From Corynebacterium sp. NML98-0116 (lineage in GTDB: Bacteria > Actinomycetota > Actinomycetes > Mycobacteriales > Mycobacteriaceae), in contig NZ_CP017639.1 of the NCBI RefSeq assembly GCF_001767255.1, positions 2,301,450 through 2,365,449 on the forward strand: a DNA stretch of 64,000 bases, given 5' to 3'. The notes beneath the pieces were generated by a model. The model was not told the origin of the DNA and ran no database searches. It saw only the letters and a program-made list of their open reading frames with translations. Below, in pieces: positions 23,317 to 31,889 of this stretch (position 1 is the first letter of the stretch; each line of letters starts with the position of its first letter). A program made the position numbers and the translations under genes.

Positions 23317-26300
23317 TTACTTCTCAGGCTGCGCCGGAGCATTTGCCTCAGTAGTAGGGACCGGGGTTGCGGTCCTGATTACGTCGTTCTTCTTCGAAGA
23401 ACCGTAAATGAGGGTGTCGTTACCCGTTGCCTTACCAATCTGGTAGGACGAGGTCTTGTCGCCCTGGCCACAGGAGCGGAGCACAGCGTCCGCGATGAGC
23501 AGACCCACAGTAATCGTTCCGAGAGCACCGGCTGCGAGGCCGACCATCTCTGGGTTGGCTACGTTGAATGAGGCCTGGAGGCCCGCAGCGCGCTCTGCGC
23601 GGTCGGGGTCGTAGATGCCCAGGCCACGCTGGATGCGGTCGTTTGCCTCGCGGACAGCGGCGTTCAGCTTGCCCTGGACGCCTTCAAGGCCCGGAACGCG
23701 AACCTGGGACAGGATACCCAGCGGGATCAGGAGCAGCAGCGGCGAAGCGATGCCCACGAGGGATGCGATGCACTTGCCGTCGGAAGAAGTAGCCACATCC
23801 TTACTCGTGAGCTCGACATTGATTCGAACTCGCTTCTGCGGCTGACCGTTCACCTGAGGGATGAACGTGATGTGGGTCGTGCCCTTCTCGATGCCGCCCT
23901 TACCAGGCTTGATCGTGATGGACCCGTCCGGGTTCGGAACAACCATGTCCGGATCCACCGGCTTGCAGTTCGAACCAGAGCAAATCTCAATGTCGGTCGC
24001 GCCACCGCCAGGAACGACAATCTTCCAGGAACCATCTGGGTTCGGGCTGACATCGTGGTTGCCTGGCTTGCCGATGATGTTGCCCTCGGACGTAGCCGGG
24101 ACGTCGATCTCAATGATGCGAACCGGGTTGCCAGCACCGTCAACTTCCTCGATGAGGACGCGACCAGACTTCTGTGGCAAAGGCTTCACGTTGAAGCTGC
24201 CTGGGTGCGTCGGGATCTCCTCGATGAGGTCCTTACCACGAAGGACGCGGAAGGTGTTGCCTTCGCCCGTGGTGATCTTGTCGGTCAGCTTCGGCTGGTA
24301 GACACGACGCTCCTCGACGAACTTCAGCACACCACCGCTCTTGGTGATGGTGATGTTGTGCGTCTTCACAACCTTGCCGTTGTTCTTCTCAACGACAACA
24401 ACCTTCTTGCCCTCGGTGTTCTCGTTGATGCGGAGCTCGAAGCGCTTGTCGGTGTCGTTGACGACGGTGACGTATTCCTTGCCCTCAACAACCTCGTACT
24501 TGTTGTTGTTGACAATGGTGACGTCGAAGGTGCCCTGCTCCGTGATCTTGTGCTCAACAACGGAGTTGTTGGAGGAGTCGGAGCCGCTACCGGTTCCCTT
24601 GGTGATATCCAAGATGAACTGCTTGTAGACCTTGCCGTCCTTGTCGGTGACGTCGAGGACGACCGTGCCCTCAGCGCCATCCTTCGGCGTGACAGTCCAC
24701 TCGTCACCGTTCTGGGTCACTTCAACGAGGTTCTCGCCTTCGACGACGGTGAGCTTGTCACCAGGGTTGAGCTCGGTGGTGAACTTGTCATCCGAGGTGA
24801 TCTTGAACTCGGACTTGTTCGGCTTCGTCAGCTCAACATTGTAGGTGTAGCGGGAAACCGGCAGGCCACGGGAGTTCTGGACCTCGAGGACGATCTTTCC
24901 GGAAACGCCTTCCTTGATCTTGATCTTGCCGCCGCCAGCTTCGTTGACGTCGCCGTCGATCAGGTCCTTACCAGACACCACGACGAGCTTCTGCTTGTCA
25001 GGCTGGGACAGCACAGGCGCAGGCTGCTCCGAGTTGTCTGGAACCGTGACGGCGTCGAACTCGTGAACCTTAGCAGGCTTGACGTGGATCGTGTACTCGA
25101 TCAGCGCATGGCCACCCTTGGACTGCTCGACGACCTTGATGTCACCCTCGAAGTCAGGGTTCGGCATCAGGTAGTACTTGTCAGGATTGTCCTGATCCTG
25201 AACCCAGCTGAAGTTATCTTCACCCTCTGGGAATACGAAGTCGTTGGAGGTCACACCCTTCGTCAGGACCGCCGTGTTGCGGTTCGAAATCGTGTAGTCG
25301 ACTGGCTGTGTCGCAGGCTTCGCCTCTTGTGGCGTCACGATGATCGTGTAAACCGCGACCAGGTTGCCCTCGGCATCCTTGACGTGTGCAACGATCAGGC
25401 CGTCCTTGCTCGGCTTCAGGGTCCACTCGCCGGTGCCCTCAAGCTGAGCTGGGTCGACGAGATCCTTACCGCGGGCGATCTCGAGCTTGTCGCCTTCCTC
25501 ACCCGTGATCTTAACCTCGCCGCCAACGGTAATGAGCTCCGTCTCGGAGTCGATCAGGACGTTACGGCCGTCGCGAACCTCGAGGGTGAACATGAAGGTT
25601 TCGCCCTTGTCGTTCTTGGCGCGGACAATCACGGTGCCGGTCTGGCCAGCCTTCGGGGTCAGTACCCAGTGGTCACCCTTCTTCTCCAGGGACTCAACAA
25701 TGTCCTTGCCCTTGAGAATCTCAGGCTCGCCGACGATGTTGTCTACCTCGATCTTGTACGAGGAGATGTTACCGATCACGCGGGACTGGTTGTACTTGTT
25801 CGGCTTGGTATCGATGTTGAACTCGTAGTTCTGCTCGTTACCGGTTGGCTTGCCGTCCTTGTCAACCTCGTAGACCTTGACCTTCACCTTGCCAGTGATC
25901 ACGCCGGCATTGACGTTCACGTTCAGGGTGTTGCCATCCTGGGTGGTGGTGATCAGGTCCTTGCCCTCGGTGACCTCGTACTTCCAGCCCTCTGGGATCG
26001 TGATGGACTGGTCAAGGCCAGTAACCCCGACGTTGAAGAAGTGGTTGTCCACGCGAACAGTCTTCTCGGTGGTCTTCTCGGAATCCTTGTTCACCACGTG
26101 GATGCGGTACTCGTGGCGGTTGCCGTTACCATCCTTGATGATGATGCGGACGTCGCCCTCACCCTGCTTCTTCGGGGTGATAACGAGGCGGTTGTTTTCC
26201 TTGGTGACCTCGACCAGGCCGTTGGAGTCGTCGACAAACTCGATGGTCCAGTTACCCAGGTTCTTCGGCTCAATAACCTTCGACTCGCTCGTGTTGGAGA

Positions 26301-27732
26301 AGTCGTAGAAGTAGTTGAACTGGGAATAACGACGCTCGATCGTGGTGGTCTCGTGCTTCTCGGAAACACGGGTGACGGTCGTGTCAACGACCTTCGTCTC
26401 GGTCTTCGGCGCAGCGGTGACCGTCTTCGTCTCGGTCTTCGGCGCGACATTCTTCGTCTCGGTGACGTAGACAGGCTCAGTAACCGTGACCTTCGGCTGG
26501 ACCTTGTCGGTCTCGGTGATCGTCGGCTTCGCCGTTGCAGTTTCGGTGACGGTTACCGGGTCACGCTTCTCCACGACGATGACGCGCGGATCTTCCGTGA
26601 CGGTCTCAGTGGCGGTGGACGTTGGTCCGCCCTGCTCGAACTCGGTGACGGTAACAGCAGGCTTCACTACCTCATGCGTCACGGTCTCCGTTTCCGGAGC
26701 GACCTCAACCGTCTTGTAGTGAACTTCCTGCCGCTCGTTGGTCTTCGTCACCGTCGGACGAACGGTCACCGTCTCCCGCTCGACACCGCCATCCTTGTAC
26801 ACAGTGTGCGTGATGGTCGGGCGGCCGGTCTCGGTCACGGTGGAGGTGACACCAGCTTCACCAGGAACCGTCACGGTGGTGGTCACAGTGCCGCCGCCGT
26901 TGCCGCCGCCTGGGCGTGGGTAGAAGCCGTCCAGGCCCGGCTGGGTCGGAGGGATCAGACGCTGGAAGGTTGCCTCGCGGCCATCCTGGTAGATGTTGTA
27001 ATCCTTCGGCAGCAGGATGGTGACGTACTCGCCAGCACGGACGGTGCTGGAGACGCGGCTGAACGCAGCCTCATCCTTGATCAGTGCGAAGTTCGGCTGG
27101 AACTCCTGGGTGCCGCCGAAGACAGCGCTGATGCGGAAACCGGTCCACTGGGTGAACTCCTGGTTGGTGACGCGAACGCCGTTCTGGGTCTGGCCGTTCA
27201 TGATGTAGGAACGCTGGCCGTCCAGAACGCTCTTGTTGTTCGACAGCAGGGCCTGCAGCGCGACGTTCTTCTTCTTGACGTCCTCAAAGTTGCGCTCGTA
27301 CCAGGATTTCAGCATCGACTTCGTCAGCGAGATCGCTGCCGTCTCGATGTCTGCGTTAATACCAAGGTCGCCGTTAAAGCCGTTGAAGCCGTACAGGCCG
27401 GACATGCCGTCCAGCTTGCGCAGCTCGTAGCCCTGGGTCTGCAGGTTTGGCTGCGGCTTCTCAAGATCAATGCACCAGCCCGGGCCCATCGGGGTGACCT
27501 GCATCCAGGTCTTCAGCATGGCCTGGTAATCATTCTGATTCGTGAGCATCTTGATCTGCTCAGTGTTAAAGCGCAGCGCCTCATCGTACTTGTCGCTCGG
27601 CAGTGCGGAGTACGTACCCGTAATGCGATCGTCTGCGCTTGCGTCCGGGGCGACGACAACAGCGCCACCTGCAATCATTGCGCCTGAAATCAGGCCGGCC
27701 ATGATTCGCTTCTTAAGATGTGCGTTTTGCAA
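23317..27732 (-). CDS. Giant secreted, membrane-anchored surface protein B
   Basis: About 1471 residues from TTG at 27732 (same Shine-Dalgarno and start context as its paralogue, because the 5' ends are nearly identical). The signal peptide is followed by an N-domain (to ~270), a Thr/Val/Glu-rich stalk (TVTVPGEAGVTSTVTE and onwards, ~275-465), repeated beta-rich modules with WTVTPKDGAEGTVVLDV-type strands, and the same two-helix C-terminal module as protein A (CIASLVGIASPLLLLIPLGIL; AAGALGTITVGLLIADAVL). The family seems built from a conserved export signal and membrane anchor with a rapidly diverging outer part. It has its own terminator. It is probably a cell-envelope protein; the ligand or partner is unknown. 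Confidence 0.8.
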   Translation of the reverse strand: MQNAHLKKRIMAGLISGAMIAGGAVVVAPDASADDRITGTYSALPSDKYDEALRFNTEQIKMLTNQNDYQAMLKTWMQVTPMGPGWCIDLEKPQPNLQTQGYELRKLDGMSGLYGFNGFNGDLGINADIETAAISLTKSMLKSWYERNFEDVKKKNVALQALLSNNKSVLDGQRSYIMNGQTQNGVRVTNQEFTQWTGFRISAVFGGTQEFQPNFALIKDEAAFSRVSSTVRAGEYVTILLPKDYNIYQDGREATFQRLIPPTQPGLDGFYPRPGGGNGGGTVTTTVTVPGEAGVTSTVTETGRPTITHTVYKDGGVERETVTVRPTVTKTNERQEVHYKTVEVAPETETVTHEVVKPAVTVTEFEQGGPTSTATETVTEDPRVIVVEKRDPVTVTETATAKPTITETDKVQPKVTVTEPVYVTETKNVAPKTETKTVTAAPKTETKVVDTTVTRVSEKHETTTIERRYSQFNYFYDFSNTSESKVIEPKNLGNWTIEFVDDSNGLVEVTKENNRLVITPKKQGEGDVRIIIKDGNGNRHEYRIHVVNKDSEKTTEKTVRVDNHFFNVGVTGLDQSITIPEGWKYEVTEGKDLITTTQDGNTLNVNVNAGVITGKVKVKVYEVDKDGKPTGNEQNYEFNIDTKPNKYNQSRVIGNISSYKIEVDNIVGEPEILKGKDIVESLEKKGDHWVLTPKAGQTGTVIVRAKNDKGETFMFTLEVRDGRNVLIDSETELITVGGEVKITGEEGDKLEIARGKDLVDPAQLEGTGEWTLKPSKDGLIVAHVKDAEGNLVAVYTIIVTPQEAKPATQPVDYTISNRNTAVLTKGVTSNDFVFPEGEDNFSWVQDQDNPDKYYLMPNPDFEGDIKVVEQSKGGHALIEYTIHVKPAKVHEFDAVTVPDNSEQPAPVLSQPDKQKLVVVSGKDLIDGDVNEAGGGKIKIKEGVSGKIVLEVQNSRGLPVSRYTYNVELTKPNKSEFKITSDDKFTTELNPGDKLTVVEGENLVEVTQNGDEWTVTPKDGAEGTVVLDVTDKDGKVYKQFILDITKGTGSGSDSSNNSVVEHKITEQGTFDVTIVNNNKYEVVEGKEYVTVVNDTDKRFELRINENTEGKKVVVVEKNNGKVVKTHNITITKSGGVLKFVEERRVYQPKLTDKITTGEGNTFRVLRGKDLIEEIPTHPGSFNVKPLPQKSGRVLIEEVDGAGNPVRIIEIDVPATSEGNIIGKPGNHDVSPNPDGSWKIVVPGGGATDIEICSGSNCKPVDPDMVVPNPDGSITIKPGKGGIEKGTTHITFIPQVNGQPQKRVRINVELTSKDVATSSDGKCIASLVGIASPLLLLIPLGILSQVRVPGLEGVQGKLNAAVREANDRIQRGLGIYDPDRAERAAGLQASFNVANPEMVGLAAGALGTITVGLLIADAVLRSCGQGDKTSSYQIGKATGNDTLIYGSSKKNDVIRTATPVPTTEANAPAQPEK

Positions 27733-28013
27733 CGGCTCAATCCTTAAAAATCGTAGGAGATATTCGAAGCAGCCTGAAGACCATCTGAACACGGATCCAC
27801 AAACTGACAGACATTTATTCAATCACAAAAATCTCCCTGAAAGTAGTCCACTACACCCCCACCACCACAAAACCACCACCACAACCCACAAAACCACACC
27901 CCACAACCCCCAAAAACCCCCTGACCAGCAGCTTCACAAAACCTGTCAAAGTATGCAACAAGAACGTGATCTATCACACTCAAAACACCACTGCCACCAA
28001 ACAGGGGGGACAC
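27688..28013. repeat. 326-bp direct repeat, copy 2 (leader and signal peptide of surface protein B)
   Basis: The partner of 22917-23242, at an exact offset of 4771 bases. Recombination between the copies would excise one complete surface-protein gene. It fills the otherwise gene-free space upstream of protein B up to the tRNA terminator. Confidence 0.9.
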
Positions 28014-28043
28014 ATGTCAACGCATGAAGAACCATACGAAAAA

Positions 28044-28072
28044 ACCCTGGCCTCCGAACCGGAGACCAGGGT
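28044..28072 (-). terminator. Terminator of the tRNA-Ile/tRNA-Ala unit
   Basis: A stem ACCCTGG(C)CTCCG against CGGAG(A)CCAGGGT with a short loop, 8 bases beyond the 3' end of tRNA-Ala and followed on the minus strand by TTTTTTCG. Confidence 0.75.
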
Positions 28073-28079
28073 GAACCTG

Positions 28080-28152
28080 TGGAGCATAGGAGAATCGAAC
28101 TCCTGACATCCTGCTTGCAAAGCAGGTGCTCTACCAACTGAGCTAATGCCCC
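28080..28152 (-). tRNA. tRNA-Ala (anticodon TGC)
   Basis: A 73-nt cloverleaf: acceptor GGGGCAT/ATGCTCC (one G-U), D arm TAGCTCAGTTGGTAGAGCA, anticodon stem CCTGC/GCAGG with loop TTTGCAA, and T arm GTTCGATTC. No encoded CCA. It follows tRNA-Ile by 11 bases and is cotranscribed with it. Confidence 0.97.
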
Positions 28153-28163
28153 TTTTGTTCCTG

Positions 28164-28237
28164 TGGGCCTAGCAAGAATCGAACTTGCGACCTCATCGTT
28201 ATCAGCGATGCGCTCTAACCGACTGAGCTATAGGCCC
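28164..28237 (-). tRNA. tRNA-Ile (anticodon GAT)
   Basis: A 74-nt cloverleaf: acceptor GGGCCTA/TAGGCCC, D arm TAGCTCAGTCGGTTAGAGC, anticodon loop CTGATAA, and T arm GTTCGATTC. No encoded CCA. Position downstream of gyrA and DUF3566 is conserved in corynebacteria. Confidence 0.97.
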
Positions 28238-28264
28238 TGGGAACGAGAAGTAAGATTACCTACC

Positions 28265-28294
28265 ACTATAACCTTTGACAAATCGCCAGTACAA
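28265..28294 (-). promoter_or_regulatory. Promoter of the tRNA-Ile/tRNA-Ala unit
   Basis: On the minus strand, TTGTAC (28294-28289), an 18-base spacer and TATAGT (28270-28265), 28 bases before tRNA-Ile. A good sigma-A match. Confidence 0.7.
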
Positions 28295-28335
28295 GCGGTG
28301 TTTTTATAGTTGTTATAGCGGTAGGTATCTCACGG

Positions 28336-28680
28336 CTATCGCGCCCTGTTGGACATCACCAGGGTGACGCCGCCGACCAGGTCCGCGATGGCGTTGTAGA
28401 GCAACGCCGTCAGCGGGGCCATCACCGCGACGAACACCACGCCGATGAGCCCGAAGAGGCCTGCCGCGGACATGACCAGGGTGGCGTCGATAACTTGGTC
28501 GCCGCCGACGCCACTGACCAGCGAGTTCAAGGAGTCAATGACCCCAGTCTGCGCGAGGCCGTAGTAGACGATGGCCGCGCCCAGCATCCACGCGACGAAG
28601 CCGACGAGGGCGAGGATCGTCGCCACCTTAAACACGGAGGCGACACCCACGCGCCGCACCACTATCTTGCGGGCGGCCAT
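28336..28680 (-). CDS. DUF3566 membrane protein
   Basis: 114 residues with a basic start (MAARKIVVRRVGVASVFK) and two long hydrophobic segments (VATILALVGFVAWMLGAAIVYYG; SAAGLFGLIGVVFVAVMAPLTALLYNAI), ending in the family-typical DLVGGVTLVM. DUF3566 proteins are encoded directly downstream of gyrA in corynebacteria and mycobacteria (the CwsA-like/Rv0007 position) and are linked to cell-shape proteins. The start lies 3 bases after the gyrA stop, so it is in the gyrA transcript. Exact function unknown. Confidence 0.9.
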   Translation of the reverse strand: MAARKIVVRRVGVASVFKVATILALVGFVAWMLGAAIVYYGLAQTGVIDSLNSLVSGVGGDQVIDATLVMSAAGLFGLIGVVFVAVMAPLTALLYNAIADLVGGVTLVMSNRAR

Positions 28681-28683
28681 GGT

Positions 28684-31248
28684 TTACTCCCCATCCTTCG
28701 GCGACGCGGAGATGGACGAGGAGGTCTGCTCCTTGGCTTCCTCAATCGTCTTCTCGCCCTTGGCAACCGCGGTTGCCTCCTCTTCGCCCTGCTCCTCGAC
28801 GTTCTTGTCGATGGCCAGCAGCTCAACGTCATCCGCGAGGTCGACGAGGCGGACGCCCATCGTGGCGCGGGAGGACGGACGGATCTGGTTGACCTCGGTG
28901 CGGATCACGCCGCCGGCGGAGGTGATGGCGAAGATCTGGTCTTCCTCATCGACCGCCAGGGCGCCGATCAGCTTGCCACGCTTCGGGGTGTACTTGAACG
29001 TCATCACGCCCATGCCGCCGCGGCCCTGGGTGTTGTACTCCTCAATCGCGGTGCGCTTGCCGTAGCCGCCAGCGGTAGCGACGAGCAGGAACTCGCCGTC
29101 CTGGACCACGGTCATTGCGAGCAGCTTGTCGTCGCCGCGGAAGCGCATGCCCTTCACGCCGGCGGTCGCGCGACCCATTGGGCGCAGCTGGTCGTCGTCA
29201 GCGGTGAAGCGGATGGCCTGTCCCTGCTCAGAGACGAGCAGCAGGTCGTCTTCCTCGCCTGCCAGCGCGGCGCCGATCAGGGCGTCGCCTTCGTTGAGGT
29301 TGATCGCGATGAGGCCCGCGGAACGCGCCGACTCGTAGTCGGTCAGGCGGGACTTCTTCACGCGGCCGTCGCGGGTGGCCAGGACCAGGTACGGGGCGTC
29401 CTCGTAGGACTGGATCTGGATGACCTGCGCGATGCGCTCCTCCGGCTGGAACTCCAGCAGGTTCGCCACGTGCTGGCCGCGAGCGGTGCGGCCCGCCTCC
29501 GGCAGCTCGTAAGCCTTGAGGCGGTACACGCGGCCGAAGTTGGTGAAGAACAGGATCCAGTCGTGGGTGGAGCAGATGAAGAAGTGCTTTACCACGTCGT
29601 CCTGCTTCAGTTCCGCCCCGCGGACACCCTTGCCGCCGCGCTTCTGCGACTTGTACGCATCCACCTTCGTGCGCTTCGCGTAGCCGGTAGAGGTGATGGT
29701 GACCACGACGTTCTCGCGCGCGATGAGGTCTTCCTCGGTCACATCGCCGGTTGCGGCCACGATCTGGGTGCGGCGCTCGTCGCCATACTTTTCGACGATC
29801 TCACGCAACTCGTTGCCAACGATCTCCCGCTGGCGCTCCGGGCGGGCCAAGATGTCCTTGTAATCGGCGATCTTGCGCTCGATCTCGGCCAAATCGTCGA
29901 TGATCTTCTGGCGCTCCAGCGCTGCCAGGCGGCGCAGCTGCATTGCCAGGATTTCGTTGGCCTGGATCTCGTCGACGTCGAGAAGCTTGATCAGGCCCTG
30001 GCGGGCGTCGTCAACGGTCGGCGAGCGACGGATCAGGGCGATGACCTCGTCCAACGCATCGAGCGCCTTGACCAGGCCGCGCAGGATGTGGGCGCGCTTC
30101 TCGGCCTCATCCAGGCGGAACTTGGTGCGGCGAACGATGACGTCGATCTGGTGCTTGACGTAGTAGCGCAGCATCTGGTCGAGGCGCAGCGTGCGCGGCA
30201 CGCCGTCGACGATGGAGAGCATGTTCGCGGAGAAGTTCGTCTCCAGCTGCGAGTGCTTGTACAGGTTATTGAGCACCACCCGAGGAACCGCGTCGCGCTT
30301 CAGCGTGACCACGATGCGCATGCCCACGCGGTCGGAGGACTCGTCCTCAATCTTGGAGATGCCCACCATCTTGCCCGCGGTAACCTGCTCCGCGATGTTG
30401 TGGATGAAGTTATCCGGGTTGACCTGGTACGGCAGCTCCGTAATCGTGATGACCTGGCGGTTGCCGATCTCCTCGATCTCGGTCACACCACGCATGCGGA
30501 TCGAACCGCGGCCCGTGGTGTAGGCATCCTTGATGCCCTGATCGCCGACGATGAGGCCGGCCGTCGGAAAGTCCGGGCCCTTCACTCGCTCCATTACCGC
30601 GTCGAGCGCCGCCTGCTCATCCGCGTCATAGTTGTCGAGCATCCAGTAGATGGCCTCCGCCAGCTCGTTCAAGTTGTGCGGCGGGATGTTGGTGGCCATA
30701 CCGACGGCGATACCGTTCGAGCCGTTCATCAGCAGGTTCGGCACACGCGATGGCAGCACGTCCGGCTCGCGGGTCTTGCCGTCGTAGTTCGGGGAGAACT
30801 CCACGGCGTCCTCGCGGATGTCGCGGACCATCTCCATCGCCAGCGGCGTCATCTTGCACTCGGTGTAACGCATGGCCGCTGGGCCGTCATTACCAGGGGA
30901 ACCGAAGTTACCCTGGCCGTCCACCAGCGGGTAGCGCATCGCCCACGGCTGGGCCATGCGCACCAGCGTGTCATAAATCGCGCTGTCGCCGTGCGGGTGG
31001 AAGTTACCCATCGTGTCGGCGACAGGCTTGGCACTCTTCACGTACGAGCGCTCGGGGCGGTAGCCGTGGTCGTACATCGCGTAAATGATGCGGCGGTGCA
31101 CCGGCTTCATGCCATCGCGGACATCCGGGAGCGCACGGCCGACGATCACGCTCATCGCGTAATCGATGTAGCTCGTCTGCATCTCCTCATTGATGTCAAT
31201 GGGCTGGATGGCGTCGGAGCCGCCGCCACCTAGAGTGTCATCACTCAT
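28684..31248 (-). CDS. gyrA: DNA gyrase subunit A
   Basis: 854 residues. Cuts and rejoins DNA in the GyrA2GyrB2 complex that introduces negative supercoils. The catalytic Tyr is in AAMRYTE (Tyr128). The quinolone-resistance region reads [17 protein letters not shown] with Ser89 and Asp93, equivalent to E. coli Ser83 and Asp87, so no classic resistance substitution is present. The C-terminal domain contains the gyrase box QRGGKGVRG and six-bladed beta-pinwheel repeats, then an acidic tail. It is separated from gyrB by 4.5 kb of accessory genes, unlike the tight gyrB-gyrA order of many bacteria. Confidence 0.98.
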   Translation of the reverse strand: MSDDTLGGGGSDAIQPIDINEEMQTSYIDYAMSVIVGRALPDVRDGMKPVHRRIIYAMYDHGYRPERSYVKSAKPVADTMGNFHPHGDSAIYDTLVRMAQPWAMRYPLVDGQGNFGSPGNDGPAAMRYTECKMTPLAMEMVRDIREDAVEFSPNYDGKTREPDVLPSRVPNLLMNGSNGIAVGMATNIPPHNLNELAEAIYWMLDNYDADEQAALDAVMERVKGPDFPTAGLIVGDQGIKDAYTTGRGSIRMRGVTEIEEIGNRQVITITELPYQVNPDNFIHNIAEQVTAGKMVGISKIEDESSDRVGMRIVVTLKRDAVPRVVLNNLYKHSQLETNFSANMLSIVDGVPRTLRLDQMLRYYVKHQIDVIVRRTKFRLDEAEKRAHILRGLVKALDALDEVIALIRRSPTVDDARQGLIKLLDVDEIQANEILAMQLRRLAALERQKIIDDLAEIERKIADYKDILARPERQREIVGNELREIVEKYGDERRTQIVAATGDVTEEDLIARENVVVTITSTGYAKRTKVDAYKSQKRGGKGVRGAELKQDDVVKHFFICSTHDWILFFTNFGRVYRLKAYELPEAGRTARGQHVANLLEFQPEERIAQVIQIQSYEDAPYLVLATRDGRVKKSRLTDYESARSAGLIAINLNEGDALIGAALAGEEDDLLLVSEQGQAIRFTADDDQLRPMGRATAGVKGMRFRGDDKLLAMTVVQDGEFLLVATAGGYGKRTAIEEYNTQGRGGMGVMTFKYTPKRGKLIGALAVDEEDQIFAITSAGGVIRTEVNQIRPSSRATMGVRLVDLADDVELLAIDKNVEEQGEEEATAVAKGEKTIEEAKEQTSSSISASPKDGE

Positions 31249-31318
31249 TGCTCACCTTTCGTCAAACATTGGTTCCTACCGATTCTAGCGCCTTGTGCAC
31301 CGAATCACCCCTGCGCCG

Positions 31319-31337
31319 TGGTATCACTCTGATACCA
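31319..31337 (+). promoter_or_regulatory. Operator-like palindrome in front of the RHH/Doc-like pair
   Basis: TGGTATC-ACTCT-GATACCA is a perfect 7-bp inverted repeat ending 7 bases before the ATG at 31345, where no Shine-Dalgarno is seen. The placement fits autoregulation by the ribbon-helix-helix protein. Confidence 0.55.
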
Positions 31338-31344
31338 TCGCGGC

Positions 31345-31560
31345 ATGGCCATGACGCTACGACTCAGCACAGACGAAGACACAGCACTCATCATGCTCGC
31401 CTCCGCATGGGGCTGCTCCAAGCAAGAGGCCGCCCGCCGCGCCATCGTCACCGCTGCCTCCCGCCTTCTTGACGACGCCACCATTACCAACCTCGCCCGC
31501 ACCACCCTGCAGGAATACGCCCACACCGAACGCCGCATCCGGCAGGCCCGCGATGCGTAG
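31345..31560 (+). CDS. Ribbon-helix-helix (CopG/antitoxin-like) protein
   Basis: 71 residues (or 69 from the ATG at 31351). The start MTLRLSTDEDTALIMLASA, then SKQEAARRAIVTAAS, is a standard ribbon-helix-helix pattern: a beta strand with alternating TLRL, then two helices. The C-terminal helix (TLQEYAHTERRIRQARD) could bind a partner. It overlaps the next gene by 8 bases and is preceded by a perfect palindrome, the usual layout of an autoregulated antitoxin gene. No Shine-Dalgarno is visible, so the mRNA may be leaderless. Confidence 0.75.
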   Translation: MAMTLRLSTDEDTALIMLASAWGCSKQEAARRAIVTAASRLLDDATITNLARTTLQEYAHTERRIRQARDA

Positions 31561-31822
31561 CTTAAGCAGTGAGCAGCTGCTGGCCATCGCCGACGAATGC
31601 GCGCATATATATAAGGTGCGAATACGTTCCTTCGCCGCACTATGCGCCTGCGCCGCCGTCCCCGGCGCCCACCTCCACGGCGTGCCCGTCTACGACACCG
31701 CACACGCCGCCGCCCGCGGCCTCGCCGACACGATCCGGGCCCTGTGCCCCCTGACCGGAGCCAACGACGCCTTCGCTGACGTCGCCGGCACCACCTATTT
31801 GCGGTGGGTCGAGGAAGCGTAA
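31553..31822 (+). CDS. Doc/Fic-like protein with a degenerate active-site loop
   Basis: 89 residues from the ATG at 31553, overlapping the RHH gene. The order of segments follows Doc toxins: LLAIADECAHIYKVRIRSFAAL in place of the first helices, GVPVYDTAHAAARGLADTI in place of the usual Y-P-x-x-x-x-K-A-A-x-L helix, then CPLTGANDAFADVAGTTYLRW where HPFxDGNKRxA is expected. The catalytic His and the GNKR phosphate-binding residues are gone, so kinase or AMP-transfer activity is unlikely. It may now be a regulator or co-repressor with the RHH protein. The family call rests on pattern similarity only. Confidence 0.55.
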   Translation: MRSLSSEQLLAIADECAHIYKVRIRSFAALCACAAVPGAHLHGVPVYDTAHAAARGLADTIRALCPLTGANDAFADVAGTTYLRWVEEA

Positions 31823-31889
31823 TCGCGTACTTTCTCCTACACTGGCAACTATTTACACGGACCATTAGAGAACACTTGGTGGAGGAACA

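Noticed and set aside
18462..27732. Sortase-anchored (LPXTG) proteins
   Set aside because: Neither giant protein nor the one at 31890 ends in an LPXTG motif; all end with hydrophobic helices and charged or short tails.
28684..31248. Fluoroquinolone-resistance mutation in gyrA
   Set aside because: The key positions are Ser89 and Asp93, the usual susceptible residues.
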